14,460 nucleotides of DNA from Spirochaetia bacterium (GTDB lineage: Bacteria; Spirochaetota; Spirochaetia; Treponematales; Breznakiellaceae), in contig BNUY01000075.1 in the NCBI GenBank assembly GCA_025997715.1, forward strand, positions 1-14,460, read 5' to 3'. Shown here in pieces: positions 1-6,454 of this stretch. Numbering within the stretch: position 1 is the first letter of the stretch; every line of letters begins with the position of its first letter. A model generated the notes under the pieces. It was not told where the DNA came from. It saw only the letters and a list, made by a program, of their open reading frames with translations, and searched no databases. The position numbers and the translations under genes were made by a program.

Positions 1-661
1 TGGGGTAGGGGAAACAGAAGAAAAAAATAACTTCAACTTCCACCACCTTGGTTTCCAGAGTTACCAGGACCACCATGTCCGTGGGGGGCACGATCTGGGC
101 AAACTGGGGGTTAGTTTCGATTTGACCCAGCCGGGGCCGGAGGTCGATCACCTGGGCCCAGGCTTCCCGCATATTCCCCAGGATACGGACTATCATACTC
201 TCCATGACCGCCGATTCAATGTCCGTCAACTCATGCTGGGACTTGGTGCTTTCCCCGGTGCCCCCAAAAAGGCGCTCAATAATGGAGAAGCTGATAGCCG
301 GGTCTATTTCCAGGATGGCGTTCCCTTTGAGGGGGTCCATATTGATAACCGCCAGGGTAGTAGGGGTAGGGATGGACCGGATAAACTCTTCGTAGGTGAG
401 CTGATCCACCGAGGCAACATGGACATGGACCATGGAACGGAGGTTGGCGGACAGGTTATTGGTGGTAAGCCGGGCAAAGGTCTCATGCATGATAGAGATG
501 GTCCGGATCTGCTCCTTGGAGAACTTATCGGGCCGCTTGAAGTCGTAGATTTTGATTTTCCGGGTATCCGCAGGGGGCTTTAAGGCCTCCGGCTCGGTTT
601 CCCCGGCGTTGATGGCGGTGAGTAGCTGGTCTATTTCATCCTGGGACAGAACTTCCGTCAA
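1..661 (-). CDS. fliM: Flagellar motor switch protein FliM (N-terminal 220 codons; gene runs off the window)
   Basis: FliM is part of the cytoplasmic C-ring, where it binds CheY-P and FliG and switches flagellar rotation. Translating the minus strand from a TTG at 661-659 gives M-T-E-V-L-S-Q-D-E-I-D-Q-L-L, the classic FliM N-terminal CheY-binding segment. K-I-K-I-Y-D-F-K-R-P-D-K-F-S-K-E-Q-I-R follows, then S-V-D-Q-L-T-Y-E-E-F-I-R-S-I-P and the L-F-G-G-T-G loop of the middle (CheC-like) domain near residue 135. The TTG start is supported by GGAG at 673-670, 8 nt upstream, and by exact fit to family N-termini. The reading frame is open to base 1, so about the last third of the protein is missing. 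In most spirochaetes fliM follows fliL inside a long motility operon; here an XRE remnant precedes it. The last ~12 codons (bases 1-36) depart from the usual G-M-M-N-F-C-I-P-Y motif. Confidence 0.95.
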   Translation of the reverse strand, partial: MTEVLSQDEIDQLLTAINAGETEPEALKPPADTRKIKIYDFKRPDKFSKEQIRTISIMHETFARLTTNNLSANLRSMVHVHVASVDQLTYEEFIRSIPTPTTLAVINMDPLKGNAILEIDPAISFSIIERLFGGTGESTKSQHELTDIESAVMESMIVRILGNMREAWAQVIDLRPRLGQIETNPQFAQIVPPTDMVVLVTLETKVVEVEVIFFFCFPYP

Positions 662-958
662 TTTCCACGCTCCGGTAGTGAGTATAGCATCGGCATATTA
701 TTAGATCAATATTAGGGGTAAGGGCCTTTTGGAACATCCCGCCTTCCCCGGTTTTCAGCCATTTTTCGCTGATGCCGAAGGTCAGGCCTATCAGGTGGAT
801 AATCCTATACCCATTATTGATGAAAGCAGCCCTGGCAAATTCCGCTACGCCGTCCTTTACAGGATAATATTGAGAATCATTGCCTTTTTTTGAGCAGCAA
901 ATTCATCTACTCGCCGATCAATTTCAGCTTGCCCTGCCTTTAATTTTTCAATGTCCAT
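636..958 (-). pseudogene. Broken XRE/CI-type regulator remnant with a frameshift at a seven-A run
   Basis: An ATG at 958 with GGAG 6 nt upstream opens a 33-codon frame (958-857): M-D-I-E-K-L-K-A-G-Q-A-E-I-D-R-R-V. If the frame is shifted at the run of seven A (885-891), it continues into a segment reading N-G-Y-R-I-I-H-L-I-G-L-T-F-G-I-S, then E-K-W-L-K-T-G-E-G-G-M-F. This closely resembles the end of XRE/phage-repressor HTH domains, which often read F-G-V-S-E-E-W-L-x-T-G-E-G-E-M-F. That frame then runs without a clear end into the fliM start region (stop at 638-636). A decayed regulator is the simplest reading. A small real gene at 857-958 followed by an unrelated remnant is also possible. 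Confidence 0.45.
681..709 (-). promoter_or_regulatory. sigma70-type promoter of fliM
   Basis: On the minus strand TTGATC (709-704) is followed by exactly 17 nt and TATACT (686-681). A start point about 7 nt downstream would give a leader of only about 13 nt that begins at the GGAG ribosome binding site. This suggests fliM has its own promoter here. Activity is inferred from sequence only. Confidence 0.6.
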
Positions 959-996
959 AAAAACTCCTTTTATCGCCGCTAATGTAGGCGTCGGGC

Positions 997-1638
997 TTAT
1001 TCTTTCCTATTCCTTAATTCGTCTTTAACATATTCCAAATTATTATTATGCAATATGGGAATTAATTTATTTATTTCCTCTAGAGGTAAATCCCACCATT
1101 TTAATTTTAACATTATTTCTATTAATTCATCATCAAATCTTTTCCGAATAACCTTTGCCGGATTTCCCGCTACTATTGAATATGGTTCTATATTACTTCC
1201 TACAATACTTTTTGTTCCAATTATTACACCATCACCAATTTTTACACCGGGTAATATTGTAGCATTTTGTCCTATCCATACATCATTTCCAATAATTGTA
1301 TCACCTTTCAACGGCATTTTATCCAGCGGAGGAACATTTTCATTCCATTTTTCAAAAATGTAAAACGGAAATGTTGAAACACAATCCATTTGATGATTTG
1401 CACCGTTCATTATAAATTCCACACCAGATGCTATTTGACAAAATTTTCCTATAATTAATTTGTCATTATAAAAATCATAAAAATGAGTTACATGACTTTC
1501 AAAATCTGTATCGCTAAAATAGGTAAAATCCCCTACAATTATATTTTTATTCTTAATTGTTGGTTTTACATAAGTAACCGTTTTTATATTCGGCGCCGGA
1601 AATATCACATTAGGATCAGGCAGTATATTATTTTCCAT
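997..1638 (-). CDS. VatD-like xenobiotic (streptogramin A) O-acetyltransferase
   Basis: This is a left-handed beta-helix acetyltransferase of the CatB/Vat group, which transfers acetyl from acetyl-CoA to virginiamycin M-type streptogramins or related compounds. The start is placed at ATG 1638 (213 aa) because GGAG lies 7 nt upstream; an ATG 27 nt earlier has no proper spacing. Motifs include M-N-G-A-N-H-Q-M-D with the expected catalytic His at residue 82 (the VatD position), K-G-D-T-I-I-G-N-D-V-W-I-G at 111-123, hexapeptide repeats through about residue 150, and the C-terminal G-N-P-A-K-V-I-R-K-R-F and K-W-W segments typical of Vat. The start overlaps the end of the upstream membrane-protein gene by 11 nt, so the two are probably translationally coupled. 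It is AT-rich unlike the flanking fliM and lipoprotein genes, suggesting acquisition. The real substrate is unproven; other small acetyl acceptors are possible. Confidence 0.9.
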   Translation of the reverse strand: MENNILPDPNVIFPAPNIKTVTYVKPTIKNKNIIVGDFTYFSDTDFESHVTHFYDFYNDKLIIGKFCQIASGVEFIMNGANHQMDCVSTFPFYIFEKWNENVPPLDKMPLKGDTIIGNDVWIGQNATILPGVKIGDGVIIGTKSIVGSNIEPYSIVAGNPAKVIRKRFDDELIEIMLKLKWWDLPLEEINKLIPILHNNNLEYVKDELRNRKE

Positions 1639-2551
1639 TATATTCTCCAATATAATTATTATCATCTTCTTTAATAAATTCTAATACAATTATCCAGGCA
1701 TTAACATTTATATTGTCTTTATACATTTTATAATATTCTTTAAAATATTTTAGACTTTCGTCTAACCTTAATAAATTAAGTTCATTGTGTGCCAAATTGA
1801 ATAATACACAAGGGCTGTCTCTTCGAAATGCCAAAATATACTCAAGGACTTGAGTTATTTGCTTTCTATATTCAATTATTATTTCATCATTGTTTTCAAT
1901 GTTTAACAAAAAATCTGTAGCAAAATAATAAATCATTAACTCATGCAGGTTTTTCGTTTTATCTATATTTACCAATTCTCTATAATGCTGACACAGAAAT
2001 TTTTTCTTGGATTCTACGATTGTTATACTTTCGTAAGGATTAGGACCAAAGGATCGTTCCATTTTAGTTATTGGAAAATTTTCATCTTCATCATCTAATA
2101 TTTTCAATAAATCTCCTGGTTTCATTGTTTTTATTATTTTATCAGTTATTTTTTCTAAAGACATAAGTGCAAGTCCCATTAATAAAAATACTCCGATAAT
2201 TATATACATATATAAATTTTCAAATGTTTTATAAAATCCTGATAAAATTATCGGAACAATAACTATAGGTGTTAATGAAAATAATATTATTTTCAAAAAT
2301 TTTAATAAGTATTTTCTCCCGCCGTTTTGTAATTTAAATATAAAATTATTTGAATATTCTACATAATTATACATATCCACAATAAAACCATCATAAGAAT
2401 ATTCTATTGTTTCTTTATATTCGGTTATTTGAACTGGTAATTTATTAAAATATTCATTCAATTCATCTTCTAATATTTTATCATCAATAGTTTTATCTAT
2501 GGGACTAATAACCCATCTATACAAATCTATAAGGAGTTTTATGTCTACCAT
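1628..2551 (-). CDS. Two-helix membrane protein with TPR-like C-terminus, function unknown
   Basis: The frame is open from an ATG at 2635 (335 aa), but the first 28 codons have no ribosome binding site and read through a repeat-like intergenic stretch. A TTGACG-17-TATAAT promoter (2586-2558) lies inside them, so translation probably begins at ATG 2551 (307 aa), possibly on a leaderless transcript. In that numbering, hydrophobic helices lie at about 83-104 and 112-132. The cytoplasmic C-terminus contains a TPR-like segment (about 245-280, with N-L-A-H-N-E-L and E-S-L-K-Y-F-K-E-Y-Y). The N-terminal ~80 residues are soluble and charged. No enzyme motif is visible. It overlaps the Vat-like gene by 11 nt and the two could act together. 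I do not recognise the family. Confidence 0.75.
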   Translation of the reverse strand: MVDIKLLIDLYRWVISPIDKTIDDKILEDELNEYFNKLPVQITEYKETIEYSYDGFIVDMYNYVEYSNNFIFKLQNGGRKYLLKFLKIILFSLTPIVIVPIILSGFYKTFENLYMYIIIGVFLLMGLALMSLEKITDKIIKTMKPGDLLKILDDEDENFPITKMERSFGPNPYESITIVESKKKFLCQHYRELVNIDKTKNLHELMIYYFATDFLLNIENNDEIIIEYRKQITQVLEYILAFRRDSPCVLFNLAHNELNLLRLDESLKYFKEYYKMYKDNINVNAWIIVLEFIKEDDNNYIGEYNGK

Positions 2552-2557
2552 TATTTT

Positions 2558-2586
2558 ATTATACATATTTTTTTTTACCACGTCAA
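2558..2586 (-). promoter_or_regulatory. sigma70-type promoter inside the nominal 5' end of the membrane-protein ORF
   Basis: TTGACG (2586-2581) and TATAAT (2563-2558) are separated by exactly 17 nt on the minus strand. The predicted start point falls at about 2551, on the A of an in-frame ATG. This is the main reason for choosing the shorter protein. The block is very AT-rich, so a chance -10 is possible, but the matching -35 at optimal spacing makes that less likely. Confidence 0.5.
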
Positions 2587-2646
2587 GCCAAAATTGCACA
2601 TAGCGTATGTTATGCGGCGTTTGCCCGTACCCCATTATTTTATATT

Positions 2647-3183
2647 TTAATCAACAAGCAAAAAAGCAAATCTGTTGGTAATTTCATTATGGTCTTTAAC
2701 CACCTGAATTGGATACCCAACATTATGAGCGGTCTGATATACATCAATACCCATAGCATCAGCACCAGGTCTGGATTTATCTTTATGGATACATTTTATA
2801 CGAGTACCTTCGGCTATACAATCTTTACAAAAAACACATGAACTATACTGTAACAAAAATGTTTTATAATTCCCCGCAAGAAATATTTCCCTTTCCAATT
2901 CAGAAAGCCTTGATACCAATTTGTAGGTATCATCGTTATCCGCATGATGTATAGAAAAATGAAAAATAATAGCATTTTCATATTCATAAATCATTTTACG
3001 GCATTCCTCAACCGAAGGTACTGCGGGGGGGCAACTGCCGTTCTTGCCATAATTTTTACAGCCAAATTGACAACGAAATCTAACCCATTGCGCAACAATA
3101 ATATTTTCCCGGGGAATTATCCATTTATAATCAGTAAAACAATGTGCTTTTATGATTTGATCAATTTGGTCTTTGTTGTCCAT
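2647..3183 (-). CDS. DUF2284 Cys-rich predicted metal-binding protein
   Basis: This 178-aa protein has two cysteine clusters: residues 38, 42, 51 and 61 (R-C-Q-F-G-C ... G-S-C-P-P) and residues 116, 119, 122 and 131 (C-V-F-C-K-D-C ... K-C). A C-terminal segment K-S-R-P-G-A-D-A-M-G-I-D-V follows. This order is typical of the DUF2284 family, thought to bind a metal or Fe-S cluster; the reaction is unknown. The ATG at 3183 has GGAGAGG about 6 nt upstream. The gene begins 16 nt after the truncated VapC remnant, so its 5' junction may be the scar of a rearrangement that removed the rest of vapC and could place it under the vapB promoter. No transmembrane segment is seen. Confidence 0.85.
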   Translation of the reverse strand: MDNKDQIDQIIKAHCFTDYKWIIPRENIIVAQWVRFRCQFGCKNYGKNGSCPPAVPSVEECRKMIYEYENAIIFHFSIHHADNDDTYKLVSRLSELEREIFLAGNYKTFLLQYSSCVFCKDCIAEGTRIKCIHKDKSRPGADAMGIDVYQTAHNVGYPIQVVKDHNEITNRFAFLLVD

Positions 3184-3199
3184 ATTTGCCTCTCCATTT

Positions 3200-3303
3200 T
3201 CATAATATTGAATTATTGTCTATCAGATCATCATAAATGCATAGTCTTTATGGGTTTTGAAATATTCAATCCATGCCGACGAATCCACTAATATATTACT
3301 CAT
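3200..3303 (-). pseudogene. vapC: VapC-type PIN toxin remnant (frameshifted and truncated)
   Basis: The ATG at 3303 overlaps the vapB stop codon (ATGA), the usual vapBC coupling. It begins M-S-N-I-L-V-D-S-S-A-W-I-E-Y-F-K, the first beta strand of a PIN domain with its essential Asp at residue 7. The frame stops at 3225-3223 after 26 codons. Removing a one-base frameshift near F-M restores D-D-L-I-D-N-N-S-I-L, which is VapC-like, before a second stop at 3202-3200. A full VapC is about 130 residues, so over 70 percent is missing, including the other acidic residues. It cannot be an active ribonuclease. Confidence 0.75.
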
Positions 3304-3491
3304 CTTTTCCTCATCTTCTCAAGATCAATCCCAAGATCGATTTTCCCGGCATAATTCTTAATGCCTTTAATCTTTTCCGCACGGATTAAATTCTCCAACG
3401 CCATCATAACAACGTCTTTTTTTGTGGAAATATTGGTTATTTCCATGGCCCCTGATACTAATGTGTCAGGTAAATCCAAGGTAGTTCTCAT
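3300..3491 (-). CDS. vapB: VapB-family antitoxin
   Basis: This 63-aa protein begins M-R-T-T-L-D-L-P, the beta strand of a ribbon-helix-helix DNA-binding domain. K-K-D-V-V-M-M-A-L-E-N-L-I-R follows, and the C-terminal tail (K-N-Y-A-G-K-I-D-L-G-I-D-L) is the part that wraps the VapC toxin in this family. GGAGG lies 6 nt before the ATG. The partner toxin downstream is broken, so this antitoxin is orphaned. It may persist as an autorepressor or as protection against related VapC toxins encoded elsewhere. Confidence 0.85.
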   Translation of the reverse strand: MRTTLDLPDTLVSGAMEITNISTKKDVVMMALENLIRAEKIKGIKNYAGKIDLGIDLEKMRKR

Positions 3492-3501
3492 AAATATCCT
3501 C

Positions 3502-3539
3502 CATTACACATAATGTCATAAAACAGTATGCCTTGTCAA
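3502..3539 (-). promoter_or_regulatory. vapB promoter with overlapping palindromic operator
   Basis: On the minus strand TTGACA (3539-3534) is followed by 18 nt and CATTAT (3515-3510). The -10 hexamer lies within a perfect inverted repeat, CATTA-N4-TAATG (3515-3502), placed just before the vapB ribosome binding site. Overlap of a dyad with the -10 is what autoregulation by VapB (or VapBC) would need. Confidence 0.65.
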
Positions 3540-3556
3540 GGGTTTTTAAGCATATT

Positions 3557-3745
3557 TTAATCGATTTTTTCCTTTGGCCGCATGGATGATTTTTGATTTA
3601 AAAAGCTATCAACCTCAAAATATTTAATGAGTTTTTCTGTTTCATTGAGTATTTTATTTTTTTCTGTTCTCAAAATTGTAGCATATTCTATGTTTTCTAT
3701 ACAATATTCAAAAACATTATACAAGATATTCGGAATTAATGGCAC
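3557..3745 (-). CDS. Small hypothetical protein, possibly a gene fragment
   Basis: A 62-aa frame starts at GTG 3745 and has only a weak GGGG 6 nt upstream. It is helical and charged (E-Y-C-I-E-N-I-E-Y-A-T-I-L-R-T-E-K-N-K-I-L), AT-rich like the genes after it, and stops just upstream of the vapB promoter. It has no motif I recognise. It lies at the edge where base composition changes from AT-rich to GC-rich, so it may be the 3' part of a gene cut by the rearrangement that brought the block in. Confidence 0.35.
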   Translation of the reverse strand: MPLIPNILYNVFEYCIENIEYATILRTEKNKILNETEKLIKYFEVDSFLNQKSSMRPKEKID

Positions 3746-3808
3746 ATAACGCCCCGTATATGCTTTGAGTTTTCAGAACTTGGCGGCGGGCTGCGTGGGT
3801 ATAGCGTT

Positions 3809-3845
3809 CGGTGGTACTATATTGCCATAACCACCGTCTATGGCA
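3809..3845. repeat. Two interlocked inverted repeats upstream of the lipoprotein gene
   Basis: CGGTGGT (3809-3815) is complementary to ACCACCG (3830-3836), and TGCCATA (3823-3829) to TATGGCA (3839-3845). The arms alternate A-B-A'-B', so the two 7-bp stems are mutually exclusive hairpins or a strained pseudoknot. The second stem ends 11 nt before the lipoprotein ATG at 3857, which lacks a clear ribosome binding site. The pair could be overlapping operators or a translational switch. Confidence 0.5.
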
Positions 3846-3856
3846 TAGCATATTAT

Positions 3857-4987
3857 ATGAAACGTGTCCTTCCCCTTGTGCTTATCCTCCTTTCCTGCGC
3901 TAAGCCCCCTGTTCCGATACCGGAAACACCCCCCGCCGAATATGGGCAACCTCTGGCGCTCCTGCAAAGCGGCGAAAATCCCCTGTGGTTTGAACTGGGC
4001 GAGAATGGTCCGGCGGTGATCCCCTCCCCGGAGGAAGCGTCCCTCTGCCCCTTTGTTCCCTGGCCCCTGGGAAGGCGCAGTGCAGGTATGCTCAGTTGGA
4101 AGGGGCGCCTCATCCTGGGGATAAACCGGGAGGGCTTCCTGGTTTTTATGCCCTGGACCGATGCCGGGGACACAGCAGGTCCCGGCATAGCCCTGTACCG
4201 TATTGATAGCCATGATTATTGGCAGCAGTATTCCGTAGGATCCCTCTTCTTCTTTGATGATACCCCGGCGGCTATGCTCTACCGAAACGATTTTTTTACT
4301 GACAGCAAGCTCCCCCCTCCCGCCCTCCGTGTCTGGGGCTTACGGCCCGGCGCCGGAATGGGGGAACTGGACATTCCTGCTTTTGCGGATCTGCCCCCTG
4401 AAGACGGCTGGGACCTGGAGGATTTGCAGGAAGGACCGGATGAACGATGGTATTACCGGGCGGTAAAGAAGGGGGGCAGGGGAATCGGGTATTTCCGTAC
4501 CGCCGCGCTTTCCCTTGCGGGGGAATCGTCCTCTCAGGGGGCCCTGCAGAACGCATCCCAACCCCGCACACCGGAACAGGCCCCGTCCCCGCTGCGGCAG
4601 GTTTTGGCGGCATGCACGGGAATTGCCGGGGTGGTTTCCCCGGAATTCGCCAGTCTCCGTTATTATGCGGCTGCCTCGGCGATGAAAGACAGCCGGGAGG
4701 AACTTCAGATATACCCCGGCTATTACCACGGCGGCGGTGTTGACGGCGATGCGGTTGCCCTCGTTGTCAGCCCCGCCGGACAGGGATTTATCGGCCAAGC
4801 CGGAAAAGCTGCGGGGGATGCCCCGGTGATCCGGCCCTTCGCCCTCCCTCCGCTTCCCCCGGGCTTTGTCTACACCGGCGCCGCATTGGTCACCCCCGAA
4901 ACCGTACTGGGAACCTGGGAAGAACAGGATGTCTGGAATGTGGGCGCCGCAGGGTTTGTCTTAGCCGGTATCCCTGTGCTATACTAA
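3857..4987 (+). CDS. Predicted lipoprotein, function unknown
   Basis: The 376-aa product starts M-K-R-V-L-P-L-V-L-I-L-L-S-C, a short signal with a lipobox (L-L-S-C) whose Cys14 would be lipidated after signal-peptidase II cleavage. The mature chain is Pro- and Gly-rich with many short hydrophobic strands (for example G-R-L-I-L-G-I, F-L-V-F-M-P-W, A-V-A-L-V-V-S), suggesting a mostly beta fold. No catalytic motif is seen. The gene is GC-rich and ends 4 nt before the next one, so both are probably cotranscribed. No good Shine-Dalgarno precedes ATG 3857, so translation may depend on the structured leader just upstream. It resembles uncharacterised spirochaete lipoproteins in style, but I cannot name a family. 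Confidence 0.8.
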   Translation: MKRVLPLVLILLSCAKPPVPIPETPPAEYGQPLALLQSGENPLWFELGENGPAVIPSPEEASLCPFVPWPLGRRSAGMLSWKGRLILGINREGFLVFMPWTDAGDTAGPGIALYRIDSHDYWQQYSVGSLFFFDDTPAAMLYRNDFFTDSKLPPPALRVWGLRPGAGMGELDIPAFADLPPEDGWDLEDLQEGPDERWYYRAVKKGGRGIGYFRTAALSLAGESSSQGALQNASQPRTPEQAPSPLRQVLAACTGIAGVVSPEFASLRYYAAASAMKDSREELQIYPGYYHGGGVDGDAVALVVSPAGQGFIGQAGKAAGDAPVIRPFALPPLPPGFVYTGAALVTPETVLGTWEEQDVWNVGAAGFVLAGIPVLY

Positions 4988-4991
4988 AATC

Positions 4992-5600
4992 ATGAAAGGA
5001 AATTTCCTCCGGGCCGCTCTCTTGACGGTCTGTTTTTTCCTGGCCCCCTTCGTTTTTGCAGCGGATCTACCCGATCCGACGGATCTACTTGATCCGACGG
5101 ATCTTCCTGAATCCTCAACCGTCGAACCGGAGGTTTCCCCGCTTGAGGATCTTGAAATGACGGTCTATTACGATGACCGGAACGAAACGGATTATGTGGA
5201 AATACGGACATCGGAAAAAATCGAAGAATACCATTATCTGAGCCATATCAAATACTCGGACCTTATCTTTGTCCTCAGCGACCTGCTCCGCAGAATCACC
5301 CGGGACGGCTACCAATGGTCCACCGCTCCCGCAATTTCCTACGAAAAGAGTGAGGAGGTGGTCCTTCTGTACCGCAAGGATCTGGTGAATGACATAGTGT
5401 ATGGGATCGTGCAGTTTCCCGATTTTAAAGTCGGGATAAGCGGTCTCCGGGTACGGGACGCGCAGCACCGGTTTAACGCCGGGAGCGCCCAGGATATAAT
5501 GACCCTGGTGTTTTCATTTGCCGCCTGCCTGGCTCAGGCGGAGCAAACCCTGGGCATCAATCAGCTTGAATATACGATGAAGTTTTTCAAGCAAGATTAA
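4992..5600 (+). CDS. Predicted secreted/periplasmic protein, function unknown
   Basis: This 202-aa protein has an N-terminal signal peptide ([20 protein letters not shown]) with likely cleavage at V-F-A/A-D around residue 23. An acidic linker with two imperfect 6-residue repeats follows ([12 protein letters not shown]). The ~150-residue C-terminal domain has alternating strands and helices and one late Cys (about residue 177). No catalytic motif is evident. It begins 4 nt after the lipoprotein stop and ends 10 nt before deoD, so the three genes look like one transcriptional unit. The ribosome binding site is weak, suggesting coupling to the upstream gene. Confidence 0.75.
   Translation: MKGNFLRAALLTVCFFLAPFVFAADLPDPTDLLDPTDLPESSTVEPEVSPLEDLEMTVYYDDRNETDYVEIRTSEKIEEYHYLSHIKYSDLIFVLSDLLRRITRDGYQWSTAPAISYEKSEEVVLLYRKDLVNDIVYGIVQFPDFKVGISGLRVRDAQHRFNAGSAQDIMTLVFSFAACLAQAEQTLGINQLEYTMKFFKQD
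5063..5104 (+). repeat. Short in-frame tandem repeat (18-bp unit)
   Basis: Two 18-bp units (5063-5080 and 5081-5098) begin GGATCTAC and end GATCCGAC, differing at two bases, and a third partial unit GGATCT follows. They lie directly after the signal peptide of the secreted protein and encode a D-L-x-D-P-T linker. The length is a multiple of three, so copy-number change would keep the frame. Confidence 0.7.
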
Positions 5601-5610
5601 GGGGGATACC

Positions 5611-6321
5611 ATGTCCATTCATATTGCAGCCAAGCCGGGGGAAATCGCCGAGGCGGTATTGCTCCCCGGAGACCCCCTGCGGGCCAAGTTTATCGCCGAA
5701 ACTTTCCTGGATGCGCCGCGCCAATACACGGCGGTACGGAACATCTTCGGCTATACCGGTACATACAAGGGGAAGCGGGTATCCGTCCAGGGTACGGGCA
5801 TGGGGATTCCGTCAATTTCTATCTATTTAAATGAGCTGTTCCGGGATTATAAGGTGCGTCGGGCCATACGCATCGGGACCGCCGGGGCTTTGCAGTCCGA
5901 GGTGAAGCTTCGGGATCTGGTGATTGCCCTGTCGGCCTCCACCGATTCGGGGGCTAACGCTATCCGTTTTGGGGGCAGGAACTTCGCCCCTACCGCAACC
6001 TGGGGCCTCCTCAAGACAGCCTACGATATGGCGTGCTCAAAGGGGTGGCAGCCGCTGGTGGGGCCCGTTGTATCGTCGGATATGTTCTACACCGAAGACC
6101 CCGATGAATGGAAGCTCTGGGCAAAATGGGGGGTGTTGGCGGTGGAAATGGAGACCGCAGAACTTTACACCTTAGCGGCGAAATACGGCCGGGAAGCCCT
6201 GGCTCTGCTTACTATCTCGGACAGCATGGTCACCGGGGAAACGACGAGCGCGGAGGAACGGCAGACCGCCTTTACCCGGATGATGGAGGTGGCCTTAGAC
6301 ACTGCGGTATCAGAATGTTAG
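5611..6321 (+). CDS. deoD: Purine nucleoside phosphorylase, hexameric DeoD type
   Basis: DeoD splits purine (deoxy)ribonucleosides with phosphate into free base and (deoxy)ribose-1-phosphate in the cytoplasm, for purine salvage. The 236-aa product keeps the E. coli numbering of key residues: Gly20 and Arg24 (L-P-G-D-P-L-R-A-K), Arg43, Arg87 (I-R-I-G-T-A-G), Glu179-Met180-Glu181 (V-E-M-E-T), Asp204 (T-I-S-D) and Arg217 (E-E-R-Q-T-A-F). A GGGGG ribosome binding site lies 6 nt before ATG 5611. One visible change is Thr at position 90 where the E. coli enzyme has Ser in the phosphate site. It is the last gene of the lipoprotein/secreted-protein unit, and a hairpin element begins right after its stop. 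Confidence 0.95.
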   Translation: MSIHIAAKPGEIAEAVLLPGDPLRAKFIAETFLDAPRQYTAVRNIFGYTGTYKGKRVSVQGTGMGIPSISIYLNELFRDYKVRRAIRIGTAGALQSEVKLRDLVIALSASTDSGANAIRFGGRNFAPTATWGLLKTAYDMACSKGWQPLVGPVVSSDMFYTEDPDEWKLWAKWGVLAVEMETAELYTLAAKYGREALALLTISDSMVTGETTSAEERQTAFTRMMEVALDTAVSEC

Positions 6322-6322
6322 T

Positions 6323-6450
6323 TGAGCCAGTTCCAAAATAAGAATTTAACCACGAATGACACGAATCCGCACGAATAATAGAAGAATCTATTGCTTTATT
6401 CGTGTCATTCGTGTCATTCGTGGTTGGTCTTGCATTTTGGAACTGGCTCA
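6323..6450. repeat. Nested hairpin element, copy A (128 bp)
   Basis: The outer arms TGAGCCAGTTCCAAAAT (6323-6339) and ATTTTGGAACTGGCTCA (6434-6450) are perfect 17-bp inverted repeats. Inside is a second perfect 19-bp pair, AACCACGAATGACACGAAT (6348-6366) with its complement at 6407-6425. An extra half-copy at 6398-6406 allows an alternative register. The element starts 1 nt after the deoD stop and ends 4 nt before the galK stop, so it could end transcription from both convergent genes. No target duplication is visible. It may be a MITE-like or REP-like repeat. Confidence 0.85.
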
Positions 6451-6454
6451 GTTT

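Noticed and set aside
122..583. 153-aa plus-strand open frame over fliM
   Set aside because: It is antisense to fliM, whose minus-strand translation matches the family throughout; the plus frame has no domain.
960..3790. Integron cassette array with true attC sites
   Set aside because: The joints do not fit paired RYYYAAC/GTTRRRY core sites with complementary arms at the right spacing, and no integrase is present; kept only as a low-interest finding.
3773..4213. 146-aa and 111-aa minus-strand frames over the lipoprotein start
   Set aside because: Low-complexity shadows of a GC-rich gene whose plus strand has a proper lipoprotein signal.
6345..6425. CRISPR array from the repeated CACGAATGACACGAAT units
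   Set aside because: The units form one inverted-repeat hairpin without regularly spaced direct repeats and unique spacers.
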